A stretch of DNA of 64,000 nucleotides from CAZEAC01 sp964510065 (GTDB lineage Bacteria; Bdellovibrionota_C; UBA2361; CAIXSY01): positions 1-64,000 of the forward strand of contig CAZEAC010000014.1 of the NCBI GenBank assembly GCA_964510065.1, given 5' to 3'. The notes beneath the pieces are model-generated. The model ran no database searches, was not told where the DNA came from, and worked only from the letters and a program-made list of their open reading frames with translations. Shown here one piece after another: positions 1 through 7,867 of the stretch (the first letter of the stretch is position 1; each line of letters starts with the position of its first letter). The position numbers and the translations under genes are program-made.

Positions 1-1341
1 AAGTAGACTTTTCTTTAAACGGGTCGCAAAGAAAACTATGAGTAGAGTCGCCTCGATAAGCGGAGGCAGCACCGCGCTCCAAATGCCGGGAACTGAGTTC
101 GTAGGAAGAACTCCGAGTGGATAAAACCAACTCATAAATGCACTGCCGCCCAATAGTTGGACGATAAACGGCACCAAGAAGTAAAGTAAGAACAGATATA
201 TGACAGTCAATGTTTCGGCTCGCTCCGGCGTGCGCTCACCAAAATGCACTACATGAAAGAGAACTATATCACGAAGAAGAAACGCGATGCAGGCCGCTGG
301 AAAGCTGCCCAGGGAAAGTACCCGTTGTGGAAGCTCGAGGAGGCTTCCGTGCGACGTCGCCACCACCGCGCTTATGAGGACAAGCACCAAGGACGTGCTC
401 CAGCGCGGAAAAAGCGTCGCGGCGCGAGCGTATGACGAATCCCTCATCGCGTGAAACAGCTTTCGATAATGGACTGGATTCTTAGACTCGCGGATCGCCA
501 TCAAATAAGTCGCGGAAAGTGCGACCATAAATGCGATCAACCAACGCAGGCCTTCGAGATCAAGTAATACTTTCTGCGAACCGAGCGGAAACCACACGAG
601 ACCGGCGGAATATACCATAAGAAAAGCAACAAACGCGGGCCACGCCCAGGGAAAGGCATGATAGGATAACTCAGCGCGCATCATGCGATGCGCACCAAGA
701 ATTGCCCAGGCAAGGAACACAAGAAGCGATACCAGAAGAAAATCGCGAAGTTCAAACTGTTGGTCAAACCACCGAACCTGCACATTGAAAGACGATCGGT
801 AGAAACAGGCAAGCGTAAAGGGAGCGGTGGTCAAAAGGACGAAGAACTTTACTAATAGTGATTGCGTTCTGCTCTTTAAAATTTGCTTCGATGCGAGCTC
901 AAGGCCCGCGATAAAGGTGAGCGCCTGCGCAAAAAGCCCGCCGCCAAGCGCAAGCGCGAGCACTACTCCAGGTTCGGTACGTACTTCCAACCACGACCAC
1001 GAAAGACCGAATACCACGAGCGTGCACGCAGCACCGTACCAATTATCAATGGTGCTTCCAAAAAGCTTGCCCCATGTCATCGACCAGCCACCGATTGAGG
1101 TAAGCTTTTGAGTGTCCCAGGTCTTCTCGGCGATCTCATCGGTGACTGCGGAAAATGACCCCGAAGTCCCAAACAGCTGCAAGTGAAGAAAAAAGAGCAC
1201 CAGCGACGTCACATAAAGCACCGAGGCCGATTTCGTCGAAAGATACACTAAATACGACACACCAAAGGTAAGGAGAGGAACTGTCACTAGCCGCGACATT
1301 GACAACTCTAGCCAGGTAAGTCTCCTTAATTCCGGATTCAA
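1..1341 (-). CDS. ABC-2 type transporter permease, 3' end missing
   Basis: This is the membrane subunit of an ABC exporter. The reverse-strand frame is open from 1341 to the left edge (447 codons) and encodes many hydrophobic segments separated by short charged loops. The start is probably a TTG at 1339-1341 that overlaps the TGA stop of the upstream ATPase gene; a good GGGAGG ribosome site lies four bases ahead of it. The encoded N-terminus (NPELRRLTWLEL) resembles ABC-2 permeases. An in-frame ATG at 1297-1299 is the alternative start. The overlap implies translational coupling with the ATPase. Substrate is unknown and the C-terminus lies outside the window. Confidence 0.72.
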   Translation of the reverse strand, partial: MNPELRRLTWLELSMSRLVTVPLLTFGVSYLVYLSTKSASVLYVTSLVLFFLHLQLFGTSGSFSAVTDEIAEKTWDTQKLTSIGGWSMTWGKLFGSTIDNWYGAACTLVVFGLSWSWLEVRTEPGVVLALALGGGLFAQALTFIAGLELASKQILKSRTQSLLVKFFVLLTTAPFTLACFYRSSFNVQVRWFDQQFELRDFLLVSLLVFLAWAILGAHRMMRAELSYHAFPWAWPAFVAFLMVYSAGLVWFPLGSQKVLLDLEGLRWLIAFMVALSATYLMAIRESKNPVHYRKLFHAMRDSSYARAATLFPRWSTSLVLVLISAVVATSHGSLLELPQRVLSLGSFPAACIAFLLRDIVLFHVVHFGERTPERAETLTVIYLFLLYFLVPFIVQLLGGSAFMSWFYPLGVLPTNSVPGIWSAVLPPLIEATLLIVFFATRLKKSLL

Positions 1342-2279
1342 TCAACCTCCCTTGAACGAAGTTGCTGCAAATACACATCCTGTAGTGAAGCTTCGATTCG
1401 TGAAAATGAGTGTGGCTTAACCCCGGCCGCAATCAATTGCGCCAAGATATCTGCGGCATCATCGACCGAGCCACTTAATGAAAATGTAATCGTTTCACCG
1501 CTCACCGAAATCACAGTAATTCCACTTCTTGCCTTAAGTACATTGAGCGCCGAGTCGGCATGGCCCAAGATCCGGCATTCGTAGTGTGTGGGAAGATCAG
1601 GCGAGCTTTCGCGAAGCGACTGAAAGCCAAGCACTTTTCCCTGCTCAAGAGTCAGCATATGCGTGGAGTAGTCTTGAAGCTCTGCCAAAATATGTGAGGA
1701 CACAATAATGGTAAGCCCCTGTTCACGAAGTGAGGCAATAAGCGATGAGAGCGCGTGCCGCGCCTCGGGGTCAAGCCCCGCTGCCGGCTCATCGAGAAGG
1801 AGCAGCGGAGGATCGTGAATTATAGCTTGAGAGATGGCTAAACGCTGCTTCTGTCCCCGCGAGAGTGTCCCAGCTTTTTTCTCTAAAAGCGGCTCTAGGT
1901 TGAGTTTCACTGAAAGCTCTTCGAGCTTCTTCGCAGCTTTAGCGCCGACGATACCATGCATCGCTGAAGCATGGAGAAGACATTGCCTCGCAGTCAGCTG
2001 CTCATAAAGGCCGAAGAGATCAGAGAGATAACCGACTTGACGGTGTACGTCACGAGGTGAACGCTCGGTATCTATTCCGCCAACATAGACCTTCCCAGAA
2101 AAGGGAGTCTCAAGCGCGGTAAGGCAGCGGAGCAGCGTAGATTTGCCGGCGCCGTTTGGTCCAACAAGTGCTGTGACCGTCGCTCGCGGAATCTTAAAGC
2201 TTATATCGTGCAAGGCTCGGGTGCGCGGATATTCGAAGCAAAGCGCCTTTACTTCGACAATTTCAGAAACAATCGACAT
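1338..2279 (-). CDS. ABC transporter ATP-binding protein (ABC-2/exporter type)
   Basis: Cytoplasmic ATPase that would energise the downstream permease. It shows Walker A (GPNGAGKST), a signature variant (LSRGQKQRL) and Walker B with the D-loop region (LLLLDEPAAGLD). After the roughly 220-residue nucleotide-binding domain comes an extra C-terminal domain of about 85 residues, as in CcmA/NatA-type exporter ATPases. The stop overlaps the start of the permease gene, so the two are probably a co-translated pair. The ribosome site is weak (GGAA, about 8 bases upstream). The transported compound cannot be inferred. Confidence 0.88.
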   Translation of the reverse strand: MSIVSEIVEVKALCFEYPRTRALHDISFKIPRATVTALVGPNGAGKSTLLRCLTALETPFSGKVYVGGIDTERSPRDVHRQVGYLSDLFGLYEQLTARQCLLHASAMHGIVGAKAAKKLEELSVKLNLEPLLEKKAGTLSRGQKQRLAISQAIIHDPPLLLLDEPAAGLDPEARHALSSLIASLREQGLTIIVSSHILAELQDYSTHMLTLEQGKVLGFQSLRESSPDLPTHYECRILGHADSALNVLKARSGITVISVSGETITFSLSGSVDDAADILAQLIAAGVKPHSFSRIEASLQDVYLQQLRSREVD

Positions 2280-2430
2280 TACAGGGTTTCCGTTTGAGGT
2301 TACTATTTAATCTAACACACAAATTTAGAAAAACGGAATCGCACTTTACTAACGGCACGCCACTGCTATGATAGGCAGCTCTCGCGCGATAGGCGCGGAA
2401 AAGTCGTTTAGATTCTGTTCGGAGCAGTAC

Positions 2431-2901
2431 ATGGCAGTAGACGTAGATGTAAAAGGCAAAAGAAGCCAGAAGAAAGGCAAGCCTAATTTAGTCAAGAATA
2501 CAAATATCAATTCCGAAATCATAAAATATATCGATCGAATCGGGATGCTTCTTTCAAGACCTGTCGATCCGGACTCCGTTCGCGAACCACTACAACAGCT
2601 CTTACGAATAATTCCGGGCCCTCAAGAGAAGGGTTCGATCGACGTAGCCACCGGGATTGCCGCGAATAGGCTTCTTGAGGCACGAATGCGCATTGGCAGC
2701 GTGCTGCTGAAAATCGATGGTGAGCGTCCTGATCCTAGTAAGAAGTTCGACCCAAATCCAGTGAGCGGCGTTCGAGATTGCTACCGTACGCTGGTTTCAA
2801 TTTTCATTCCGCCCAAGCCAAGAGCCGAGGCACCCTGGGTGCCACCGAACATTCTTCGGAAAGCCTGCCTTTCTGCACCGCCACGGCGGTCAGGATTGTA
2901 A
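2431..2901 (+). CDS. Hypothetical protein, lysine-rich N-terminus
   Basis: A 156-residue protein I do not recognise. The ATG at 2431 is chosen because GGAG sits six bases upstream; the reading frame itself extends 63 bases further back. The first 30 residues are strongly basic, followed by a helical middle and a Pro-rich C-terminal third. No signal peptide or membrane segment is visible. It is divergent from the ABC exporter pair and convergent with the esterase gene. Coding reality is supported by the ribosome site and codon pattern only. Confidence 0.5.
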   Translation: MAVDVDVKGKRSQKKGKPNLVKNTNINSEIIKYIDRIGMLLSRPVDPDSVREPLQQLLRIIPGPQEKGSIDVATGIAANRLLEARMRIGSVLLKIDGERPDPSKKFDPNPVSGVRDCYRTLVSIFIPPKPRAEAPWVPPNILRKACLSAPPRRSGL

Positions 2902-2947
2902 ACTTTTAAGTGACTCCTAACCCCGGCTATCGCATGAGATAGCCACC

Positions 2948-3952
2948 TCAAAGGTCAAGCCACCAGCTTACAAGATCTTTCGATTCCTTATCGTCAATTG
3001 AGTGGTCAGTCGCGTACTCGCGCGAGGTCACTGAGTTCGTTCCCGCCACTTTCAACGCGCTTTCGTACAGATTGAGCTCCGCGGGAGGAAAAATCGAGTC
3101 ACTACTCCCGGTCGAAAGCCAAACCGGCACGTTATTTGCGCCAAGCGCGCTCAAAACAATGCCACCATGAAGTACTGCGAAGGCGCTGAAGCGGCTATCA
3201 TTGCTTCCGTAAAACGATGCGACAATGGCGCCAGCCGAATGTCCGGCAACCAAAAATTTACTAATGGAGATATTAGGTAACGCAGCAAGCTCGGCGAGAC
3301 ATGCCGCGATATGCTGCTGGTCCAACGATGCAGTATTCAAGTCTCTAGATATCTGCCATCCCGCTACATCAACCGAATCAGGAGCAATTATTACAAAGCC
3401 ATTCTTCTGCGCGAGCAAATGAAACGCGTTTGCTATTGCCTTTCCGCTGGCAGAGCTACCGTGGAAGAGCAGCATCACTGGAACTGATTTGAGACGGTAA
3501 TTTTTTGGAAGAAAGAGCGTACCGTTTCTGCCGGCAGAATTAACGGTCTTGAGTCTGCCATAATACTCTTCAGTAGCTACGCGGGTTCGAAAAGTAATCT
3601 TTTTCTTTTTCGTAACTGAAGCAGCGTAACGGCTCGTCGAGAGCGCGCGAAGAGTAATAGTGTAACGCTGTCCGTCAGCGAGCACGTCGACGTCAAACTT
3701 CTTTGAAAGCCCTCGGACTTTCGCCGTAAGTAGTGAAATTCCCGAGCCATCAACAAGACTTACCTGATAGGCATTGGCGTTCTTTACTGCAGACCATTGT
3801 ACGGTAAGTGCGTTTGAGGAAGCCGAGTAGCTCGAGCTAATACTACTTACCGAAGCAAGCTTAGGTTTTGCAAACGTTGGCACAACTCCGCAGCAGAAAA
3901 ATATCGAAGCAAGCAGCCAAGTCTGTCGCACGCAGTTCTTTCGATTAATCAT
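2948..3952 (-). CDS. Secreted alpha/beta hydrolase (PHB depolymerase/LpqC-like esterase)
   Basis: Probable exported esterase. From the ATG at 3952 it has a signal peptide (Arg/Lys n-region, hydrophobic core, cleavage near TFA-K), then a fibronectin-III-like beta domain of about 95 residues, then an alpha/beta-hydrolase domain. The nucleophile elbow GHSAG places Ser at about residue 239, with plausible Asp 285 (SSDSIFPP) and His 317 (ATDHS). LFHGSSASG is a typical oxyanion loop of the poly(3-hydroxybutyrate) depolymerase/feruloyl esterase group. An ATG eight codons upstream is less suited to a signal peptide. The substrate is not determined; polyester or ester-linked polysaccharide are both possible. 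Confidence 0.75.
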   Translation of the reverse strand: MINRKNCVRQTWLLASIFFCCGVVPTFAKPKLASVSSISSSYSASSNALTVQWSAVKNANAYQVSLVDGSGISLLTAKVRGLSKKFDVDVLADGQRYTITLRALSTSRYAASVTKKKKITFRTRVATEEYYGRLKTVNSAGRNGTLFLPKNYRLKSVPVMLLFHGSSASGKAIANAFHLLAQKNGFVIIAPDSVDVAGWQISRDLNTASLDQQHIAACLAELAALPNISISKFLVAGHSAGAIVASFYGSNDSRFSAFAVLHGGIVLSALGANNVPVWLSTGSSDSIFPPAELNLYESALKVAGTNSVTSREYATDHSIDDKESKDLVSWWLDL

Positions 3953-3984
3953 TGTTGCAAGCACTACTATGGCCATTGGCGCTC

Positions 3985-4125
3985 AGTACACGGTTAACGA
4001 AGTTTTCCGATTTTTCTCATCTCTGCGCTCTTCGTGCCTCTGTGGCCCTTTAAAGGTAAAATAAGCCACAGAGGCGCCGAGTTAGGACCGAGAGCAAGGA
4101 TAGGTTATTTTGTTCACAGTGTACC
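3985..4125. repeat. CCACAGAG-family palindromic repeat, copy 1
   Basis: Imperfect palindrome between divergent genes. The core has perfect 11-bp arms, GCCTCTGTGGC at 4036-4046 and its complement at 4065-4075. The outer ends are also inverted: AGTACACGGTTAAC at 3985 against GTTCACAGTGTACC at 4112-4125. The ends match those of the copies at 46142 and 55039, so this looks like a non-autonomous mobile element rather than a simple terminator. It lies directly upstream of the esterase start. Confidence 0.75.
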
Positions 4126-4240
4126 AGTACTCTATAACTTAAATTTTCTGACTTTTCCTACCTCTTTGCTCTCTGTGGCTTTTTTACAATAAAAAAACCA
4201 CAGAGTCACAGAGAGGACAGAGACGGAGGCGAGGAAACAA
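4126..4240. repeat. CCACAGAG-family palindromic repeat, copy 2 (abuts copy 1)
   Basis: It begins AGTACTCTATAACTTAAA, the same end as the copy at 46142, followed by core arms CTCTGTGG at 4171-4178 and CCACAGAG at 4198-4205 around an AT-rich loop. The right terminal repeat is not recognisable. It sits immediately after copy 1, giving a tandem array of about 255 bp upstream of the AI-2E family permease gene. Confidence 0.7.
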
Positions 4241-4382
4241 ACCTGACCCAATTGGCCCACGTGCAAGCATCGGCAAAAGCACGCCAAGCGAAGAATCGCT
4301 TGCTTAATTGCCGATTACTCAATAAGTGTGAGGGAGCGATCCTGCCCCAAGTGTACAATCGTTTTGCTTCCGGAGCTAATTT

Positions 4383-5453
4383 ATGTCCTCCAAAAACAAT
4401 ACTGACCGTCTTCTCCCCTCTATCGTGGACACAAGTATTAAGGTTGCCGCGATTGTACTGCTGGTTGTGTGGAGCGCGATAATTCTCGCCCCCTTTATCA
4501 TTCCAATGATTTGGGGCGCAATTCTCGCGGTCGCCTGCTCGCCGCTTTGCACCTTGATATCCGATAAGCTTGGAGGACGACGAAAGCTTGCAGCAATTAT
4601 TGTAAGTTCACTTCTGATTCTGGCGATCTTTATTCCTTGCTGGCTCCTCGCCGATTCGCTCGTCGCCGGTGCCCGCACGTTGAAAGAATCAATCGAAGCA
4701 GGCAATTTCCGTATTCCGCCGCCATCTGAAAAAGTTCGAAGCTGGCCGGTAATCGGCGAGGCATTTTTTAAATTCTGGGACGAAGCGGCGCTTAACATTG
4801 GCAAAGTCCTCAATTCGTTTGCGCCGCAGCTCCGCACCGCGCTTGTAAGCCTTCTTGGCGCCGTGACTAGCCTCGGCATGGCGGTACTGCAATTTCTCTT
4901 TTCAAGCATCTTGGCAGGTATCTTTCTTGCTTACAGCGACAAAATGGAGAGTACGGCGAAGGCCGCGACTCGGAGGATCGACCAAACCATTGGTCACCAA
5001 TTTCTCCTCGATGCGGTCACCACCATTCGTAATGTCGCCCGAGGAATTCTGGGCGTTGCATTCATTCAAGCGATGCTCGCCGGTATTGGCTTGGCGGCAG
5101 TGGGCATTCCCGGCGCCGGCCTCTGGGCGATGCTCTGTCTGATTTTAGGAATTGTACAGGTCGGCTGCGGAGTGGTGATGGTTCCCGCGGTGATTTATAT
5201 TTTTTCGACGAAAAGCTTGATGGTGAGTATTCCGTTTCTATTGTGGGCACTGCTTGTCACAGTGTCGGACAACATCCTGAAGCCGATAATGCTTGGAAAG
5301 GGAGCGCCAGTTCCAATGCTGGTCGTGTTTCTTGGTTCCATCGGCGGACTCCTCAATCATGGGCTGATCGGGCTTTTTGTTGGCGCAATTGTGCTCTCAC
5401 TCGGATATAAACTTGTCACAATGTGGGTATACTCACGCCCGCGTCAGAGTTGA
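4383..5453 (+). CDS. AI-2E family transporter (YdiK/PerM-like membrane protein)
   Basis: Inner-membrane permease of the AI-2E family (356 residues, the usual length). It has the family layout of two N-terminal transmembrane segments, a soluble segment of about 100 residues (65-165), then five to six further membrane segments with the conserved region around DNILKPIMLGKGAPVP and LGSIGGLLNHGLIGLFVG. The ATG at 4383 is preceded by GGAG with nine bases spacing. Members include exporters of small molecules and Na+/H+ antiporter-like proteins, so the substrate is open. It converges on the lipoprotein gene with ten bases between the stops. Confidence 0.85.
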   Translation: MSSKNNTDRLLPSIVDTSIKVAAIVLLVVWSAIILAPFIIPMIWGAILAVACSPLCTLISDKLGGRRKLAAIIVSSLLILAIFIPCWLLADSLVAGARTLKESIEAGNFRIPPPSEKVRSWPVIGEAFFKFWDEAALNIGKVLNSFAPQLRTALVSLLGAVTSLGMAVLQFLFSSILAGIFLAYSDKMESTAKAATRRIDQTIGHQFLLDAVTTIRNVARGILGVAFIQAMLAGIGLAAVGIPGAGLWAMLCLILGIVQVGCGVVMVPAVIYIFSTKSLMVSIPFLLWALLVTVSDNILKPIMLGKGAPVPMLVVFLGSIGGLLNHGLIGLFVGAIVLSLGYKLVTMWVYSRPRQS

Positions 5454-5463
5454 GCAGCACCAT

Positions 5464-6261
5464 TCACATCTCAGAGGCGAGACGACGGAACTCTTCGACC
5501 ACTACCGAGTAAGCACTCCATCGAGCCTGCACTCTTTTTGCGACATCAATTCCAGGCTCGCTTTTCTTCAGCGTGACATACGGCGGAGTATCCTTTACCT
5601 TGACACGTCTCTCGGCCCGGCGAGCAAAGTCGGCGCTGCAGAACCAGGCGCTATCGGCCATGCTCTCCAGACCGCGCGCAAGCAGGTAAAGTTTCTGAGC
5701 TGATGGGGCATTGGTATTTCCACAATATTGAAGGGCGCCGAGCTGCGGATCAGTAAAATTGACCATGTGCATTCGATCGCGCTGTGCACGAGCTTCGCTT
5801 TCAAATGCATGCGCAAGGTCATTTGCCTGCCTTTGAAAATCTTGGCGACAATCGCCAAGTAACCTCACTAAAGCATTATGCTGAGTCACGCCAAGCGTTT
5901 CAGGAGAGGCGCAAAAGGCAGTAAGCGCCTGCATGCCATTTGAATAGATCAGACTAAGCTGTTCCGCACGGCCGCGAAGTTCTCCGCGAGTACTTTCAGG
6001 CAGATCGGCTTGACGCAATCCATTAATAAATGGAGATGCGGCTGGCTTTGTTGCACGAGCAGCTGCACGATTATCCCCAGTCGAGAACTGTTGCGCTGAC
6101 TGCTCTTTCTTACAGCCACCCACCAAACCAACTGCAAGAATCAGAGCCTGAAGAAAAGCGTACCTTGAGCTCTTTGCGGGGATTGGAAAAGCCGCCGAAG
6201 CCAGGCAAGGCTTCGGTCGGCTTACATAGTGATTACCCTTGCGGTCCTTATGAGCATGCAT
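5464..6261 (-). CDS. Putative lipoprotein, unknown function
   Basis: Unrecognised protein with a lipobox (LVGGC) after a hydrophobic stretch, so probably lipid-anchored in the outer membrane or periplasmic face. The mature part of about 215 residues is helical, with several Cys (ASPET, GDCRQ, YCGNT, WFCSAD contexts). With the ATG at 6261 the n-region before the hydrophobic core is unusually long (about 30 residues), so the true start may be internal; an upstream ATG at 6294 also exists. The 5' end overlaps the end of the Cys-rich protein gene by 14 bases, suggesting translational coupling and joint function. Confidence 0.6.
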   Translation of the reverse strand: MHAHKDRKGNHYVSRPKPCLASAAFPIPAKSSRYAFLQALILAVGLVGGCKKEQSAQQFSTGDNRAAARATKPAASPFINGLRQADLPESTRGELRGRAEQLSLIYSNGMQALTAFCASPETLGVTQHNALVRLLGDCRQDFQRQANDLAHAFESEARAQRDRMHMVNFTDPQLGALQYCGNTNAPSAQKLYLLARGLESMADSAWFCSADFARRAERRVKVKDTPPYVTLKKSEPGIDVAKRVQARWSAYSVVVEEFRRLASEM

Positions 6262-6898
6262 AGTTACAACCGTAAAGACATCCAGTGTATTCATCAGATG
6301 CCTGAGAGTAACTGTTAGTACAGTTCAAGGCACAGTTCGAGGGTGGGTTTAAGCCATTATTTTGCTGCGGTCCCGGATCACAAGCAGTCTCACTACAGGC
6401 GAAGAAATTACATGCTGCATTACAACCAGTTTCTTCGGCGCCATCAAAAAAGCCAAAGTCATGTGCTTCACATTCAGCTTTACAATCCCAAGTTTTATGG
6501 ATTCTTGTAGAAATACATGTCTTGGGCAGCTTATCCATTGGAGCATTATTCGCAGCAGCAGCCATAATCGGCCCAGCTGCCTCTGCGCTACATGTTTGTA
6601 CCGCAATAACACAGGGCTCCGCACAGCCTGTCTGCTGGCAATACGGGGTAGATGTTGTAGAAGTCTCAGCGGGGCATGTACAAGGTTCAGTAGTGGTGGT
6701 CGTGCTGCTTACCGTTGTAGTTGTCGATCGAGTCGTCGTGGTGGTCGAGGGGCGAGTCGTGGTTGTTCGGGTCGAAGATGTTGTTGTCGACGTAGTAGAG
6801 CTTATCGCTGTAGTCGCAGCGAAGCTATCAGCCTGGCCTGCAAATACACCCACGACGACTGTAAAAAGCAAACAGCGCGATACACAGTCAATTTTCAT
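6248..6898 (-). CDS. Secreted Cys-rich protein with Thr/Ser stalk
   Basis: Exported protein of unknown role. From the ATG at 6898 (GGAGA seven bases upstream) it has a signal peptide ending near DSFA, a stalk of about 40 residues made almost wholly of Thr and Ser, then a Cys-rich domain with about 20 cysteines in CxxxC and CxC spacings, implying disulfide bonds. The stalk would hold the domain away from the cell surface or be glycosylated. It is followed by the overlapping lipoprotein gene. The upstream in-frame ATG at 6961 lacks a ribosome site. The Thr-run stalk is low complexity, which makes database matching unreliable. Confidence 0.65.
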   Translation of the reverse strand: MKIDCVSRCLLFTVVVGVFAGQADSFAATTAISSTTSTTTSSTRTTTTRPSTTTTTRSTTTTVSSTTTTTEPCTCPAETSTTSTPYCQQTGCAEPCVIAVQTCSAEAAGPIMAAAANNAPMDKLPKTCISTRIHKTWDCKAECEAHDFGFFDGAEETGCNAACNFFACSETACDPGPQQNNGLNPPSNCALNCTNSYSQASDEYTGCLYGCNYACS

Positions 6899-7067
6899 AT
6901 AATGTCTCCAGAGAGTAAGAACGTCATCGGAATCGGCAAACTTCGGATCTACCGAACTCAATCATAGATAGCGAACCCCAAAACGTAGTCAATCGCTCGA
7001 TTGAGAGAATCACCTCAGGGAGCTTGTAGGGGGAGCACGCCGCACTGGAGAGTAAGACCGCAGAAAC

Positions 7068-7100
7068 AAAAAAGCCGAGCAGGTTTCCCTGCCCGGCTTT
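7068..7100 (-). terminator. Rho-independent terminator of pilA
   Basis: Read on the reverse strand, a GC-rich stem (GCCGGGCAGG / CCTGCTCGGC, 7074-7083 with 7088-7097) with a four-base loop is followed by a run of T. It lies 26 bases beyond the pilA stop. Confidence 0.85.
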
Positions 7101-7125
7101 CCTTAGGTACTAAGTGTACTCTAAA

Positions 7126-7503
7126 TTATGGCTGTAAACCGCCGTTGGCACTGTTCCAGAGGAACGTGTCGGTGCCCTTCGGGTGATTTGACGAACCAGT
7201 GAAGAAGGTCGAGGTAGCCGAAGCTACGACGATACCAATCGTCACGCCATTTGACAGCTGAGCAACTCCAGGAAGTTTGGAGGAGCAATCAGATGCGCTG
7301 GTGCAACCAACGTACTGCTCAGCATCAACGAAGTAAGCTTCCTCGGCCGTCGCGACGTTTCTCAAGTCGCTTTTCGCACGAGAGTCAAATCCTCTCTTAC
7401 GATATTCGGCAAATTGCGGAATCGCGATCGCAGCAAGAATTCCGATGATTGCAATAACCACCAGGAGCTCGATCAGCGTAAAACCCTTCTCATTCTTAAC
7501 CAT
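7126..7503 (-). CDS. pilA: Type IV major pilin PilA
   Basis: Structural subunit of the type IV pilus. The short basic leader ends in Gly before the class-a cleavage and N-methylation site (EKG/FTLIELL), with the conserved Glu at +5 and a hydrophobic alpha1-N helix, then a globular domain with two Cys (VGCTSASDC), a likely disulfide. The mature protein is about 118 residues, short for a pilin but typical of Geobacter and Myxococcus relatives. The ATG at 7503 is chosen for GAGGAG about ten bases upstream; an earlier in-frame ATG would lengthen the leader unnaturally. It has its own sigma-54 promoter and terminator and lies just downstream of the pilB-pilC operon. Confidence 0.95.
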   Translation of the reverse strand: MVKNEKGFTLIELLVVIAIIGILAAIAIPQFAEYRKRGFDSRAKSDLRNVATAEEAYFVDAEQYVGCTSASDCSSKLPGVAQLSNGVTIGIVVASATSTFFTGSSNHPKGTDTFLWNSANGGLQP

Positions 7504-7683
7504 ATTGCTAGTTCTCCTCGTTAAGTACATTTATAAAGATGACCAAAACCGGTAATAGTTTCAGTCACATTAGTTAAAGGCAGCGGTTTTAGTCTTACGG
7601 ATCTGTTTTTCCTGGAAGACTCACTCACTCAAACGAGCAGAGGTCACCCTATAAACATACCGTTACGCTTCGCTTCCCTAGAG

Positions 7684-7699
7684 AGCAATTCGGATGCCA
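7684..7699 (-). promoter_or_regulatory. Sigma-54 (-24/-12) promoter of pilA
   Basis: On the reverse strand the sequence reads TGGCATCCGAATTGCT. It matches the consensus TGGCAC-N5-TTGCW in both the GG and GC dinucleotides with exact spacing. Transcription would begin near 7673, giving a leader of about 170 bases before pilA. pilA is a classic sigma-54 target, and a sigma-54 activator gene lies immediately upstream at 7868-9883. Confidence 0.8.
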
Positions 7700-7764
7700 G
7701 CCAAAAAAAATTGAGGCTATTCTCCAAAATTAATAAGTTCAAAGGCTTACATTTTGCGATAGAC

Positions 7765-7787
7765 AAAAAACGCCCCTCGTAGGAGCG
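7765..7787 (-). terminator. Probable terminator of the pilB-pilC-activator operon
   Basis: Reverse-strand stem of six pairs including one G-T (CGCTCC / GGGGCG at 7771-7787), loop TACGA, followed by six T. It lies about 80 bases past the stop of the sigma-54 activator gene and upstream of the pilA promoter, which isolates the two transcription units. Confidence 0.6.
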
Positions 7788-7867
7788 ACAATTCTTGTCT
7801 TGGTGCCATATTTTGTCGCTGGTAAGGTATTGATTGCTGGTGAGAGCCTTTAGGGTGGCAGTAGGAG

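Noticed and set aside
4376..4909. Reverse frame of 177 codons
   Set aside because: Opposite the AI-2E family permease, whose membrane pattern and motifs are clear.
6362..6967. Forward frame of 201 codons rich in Arg and Cys
   Set aside because: It is the complement of the Cys-rich stalk protein gene; the Thr codon run produces the Arg/Val/Ser-rich antisense frames.
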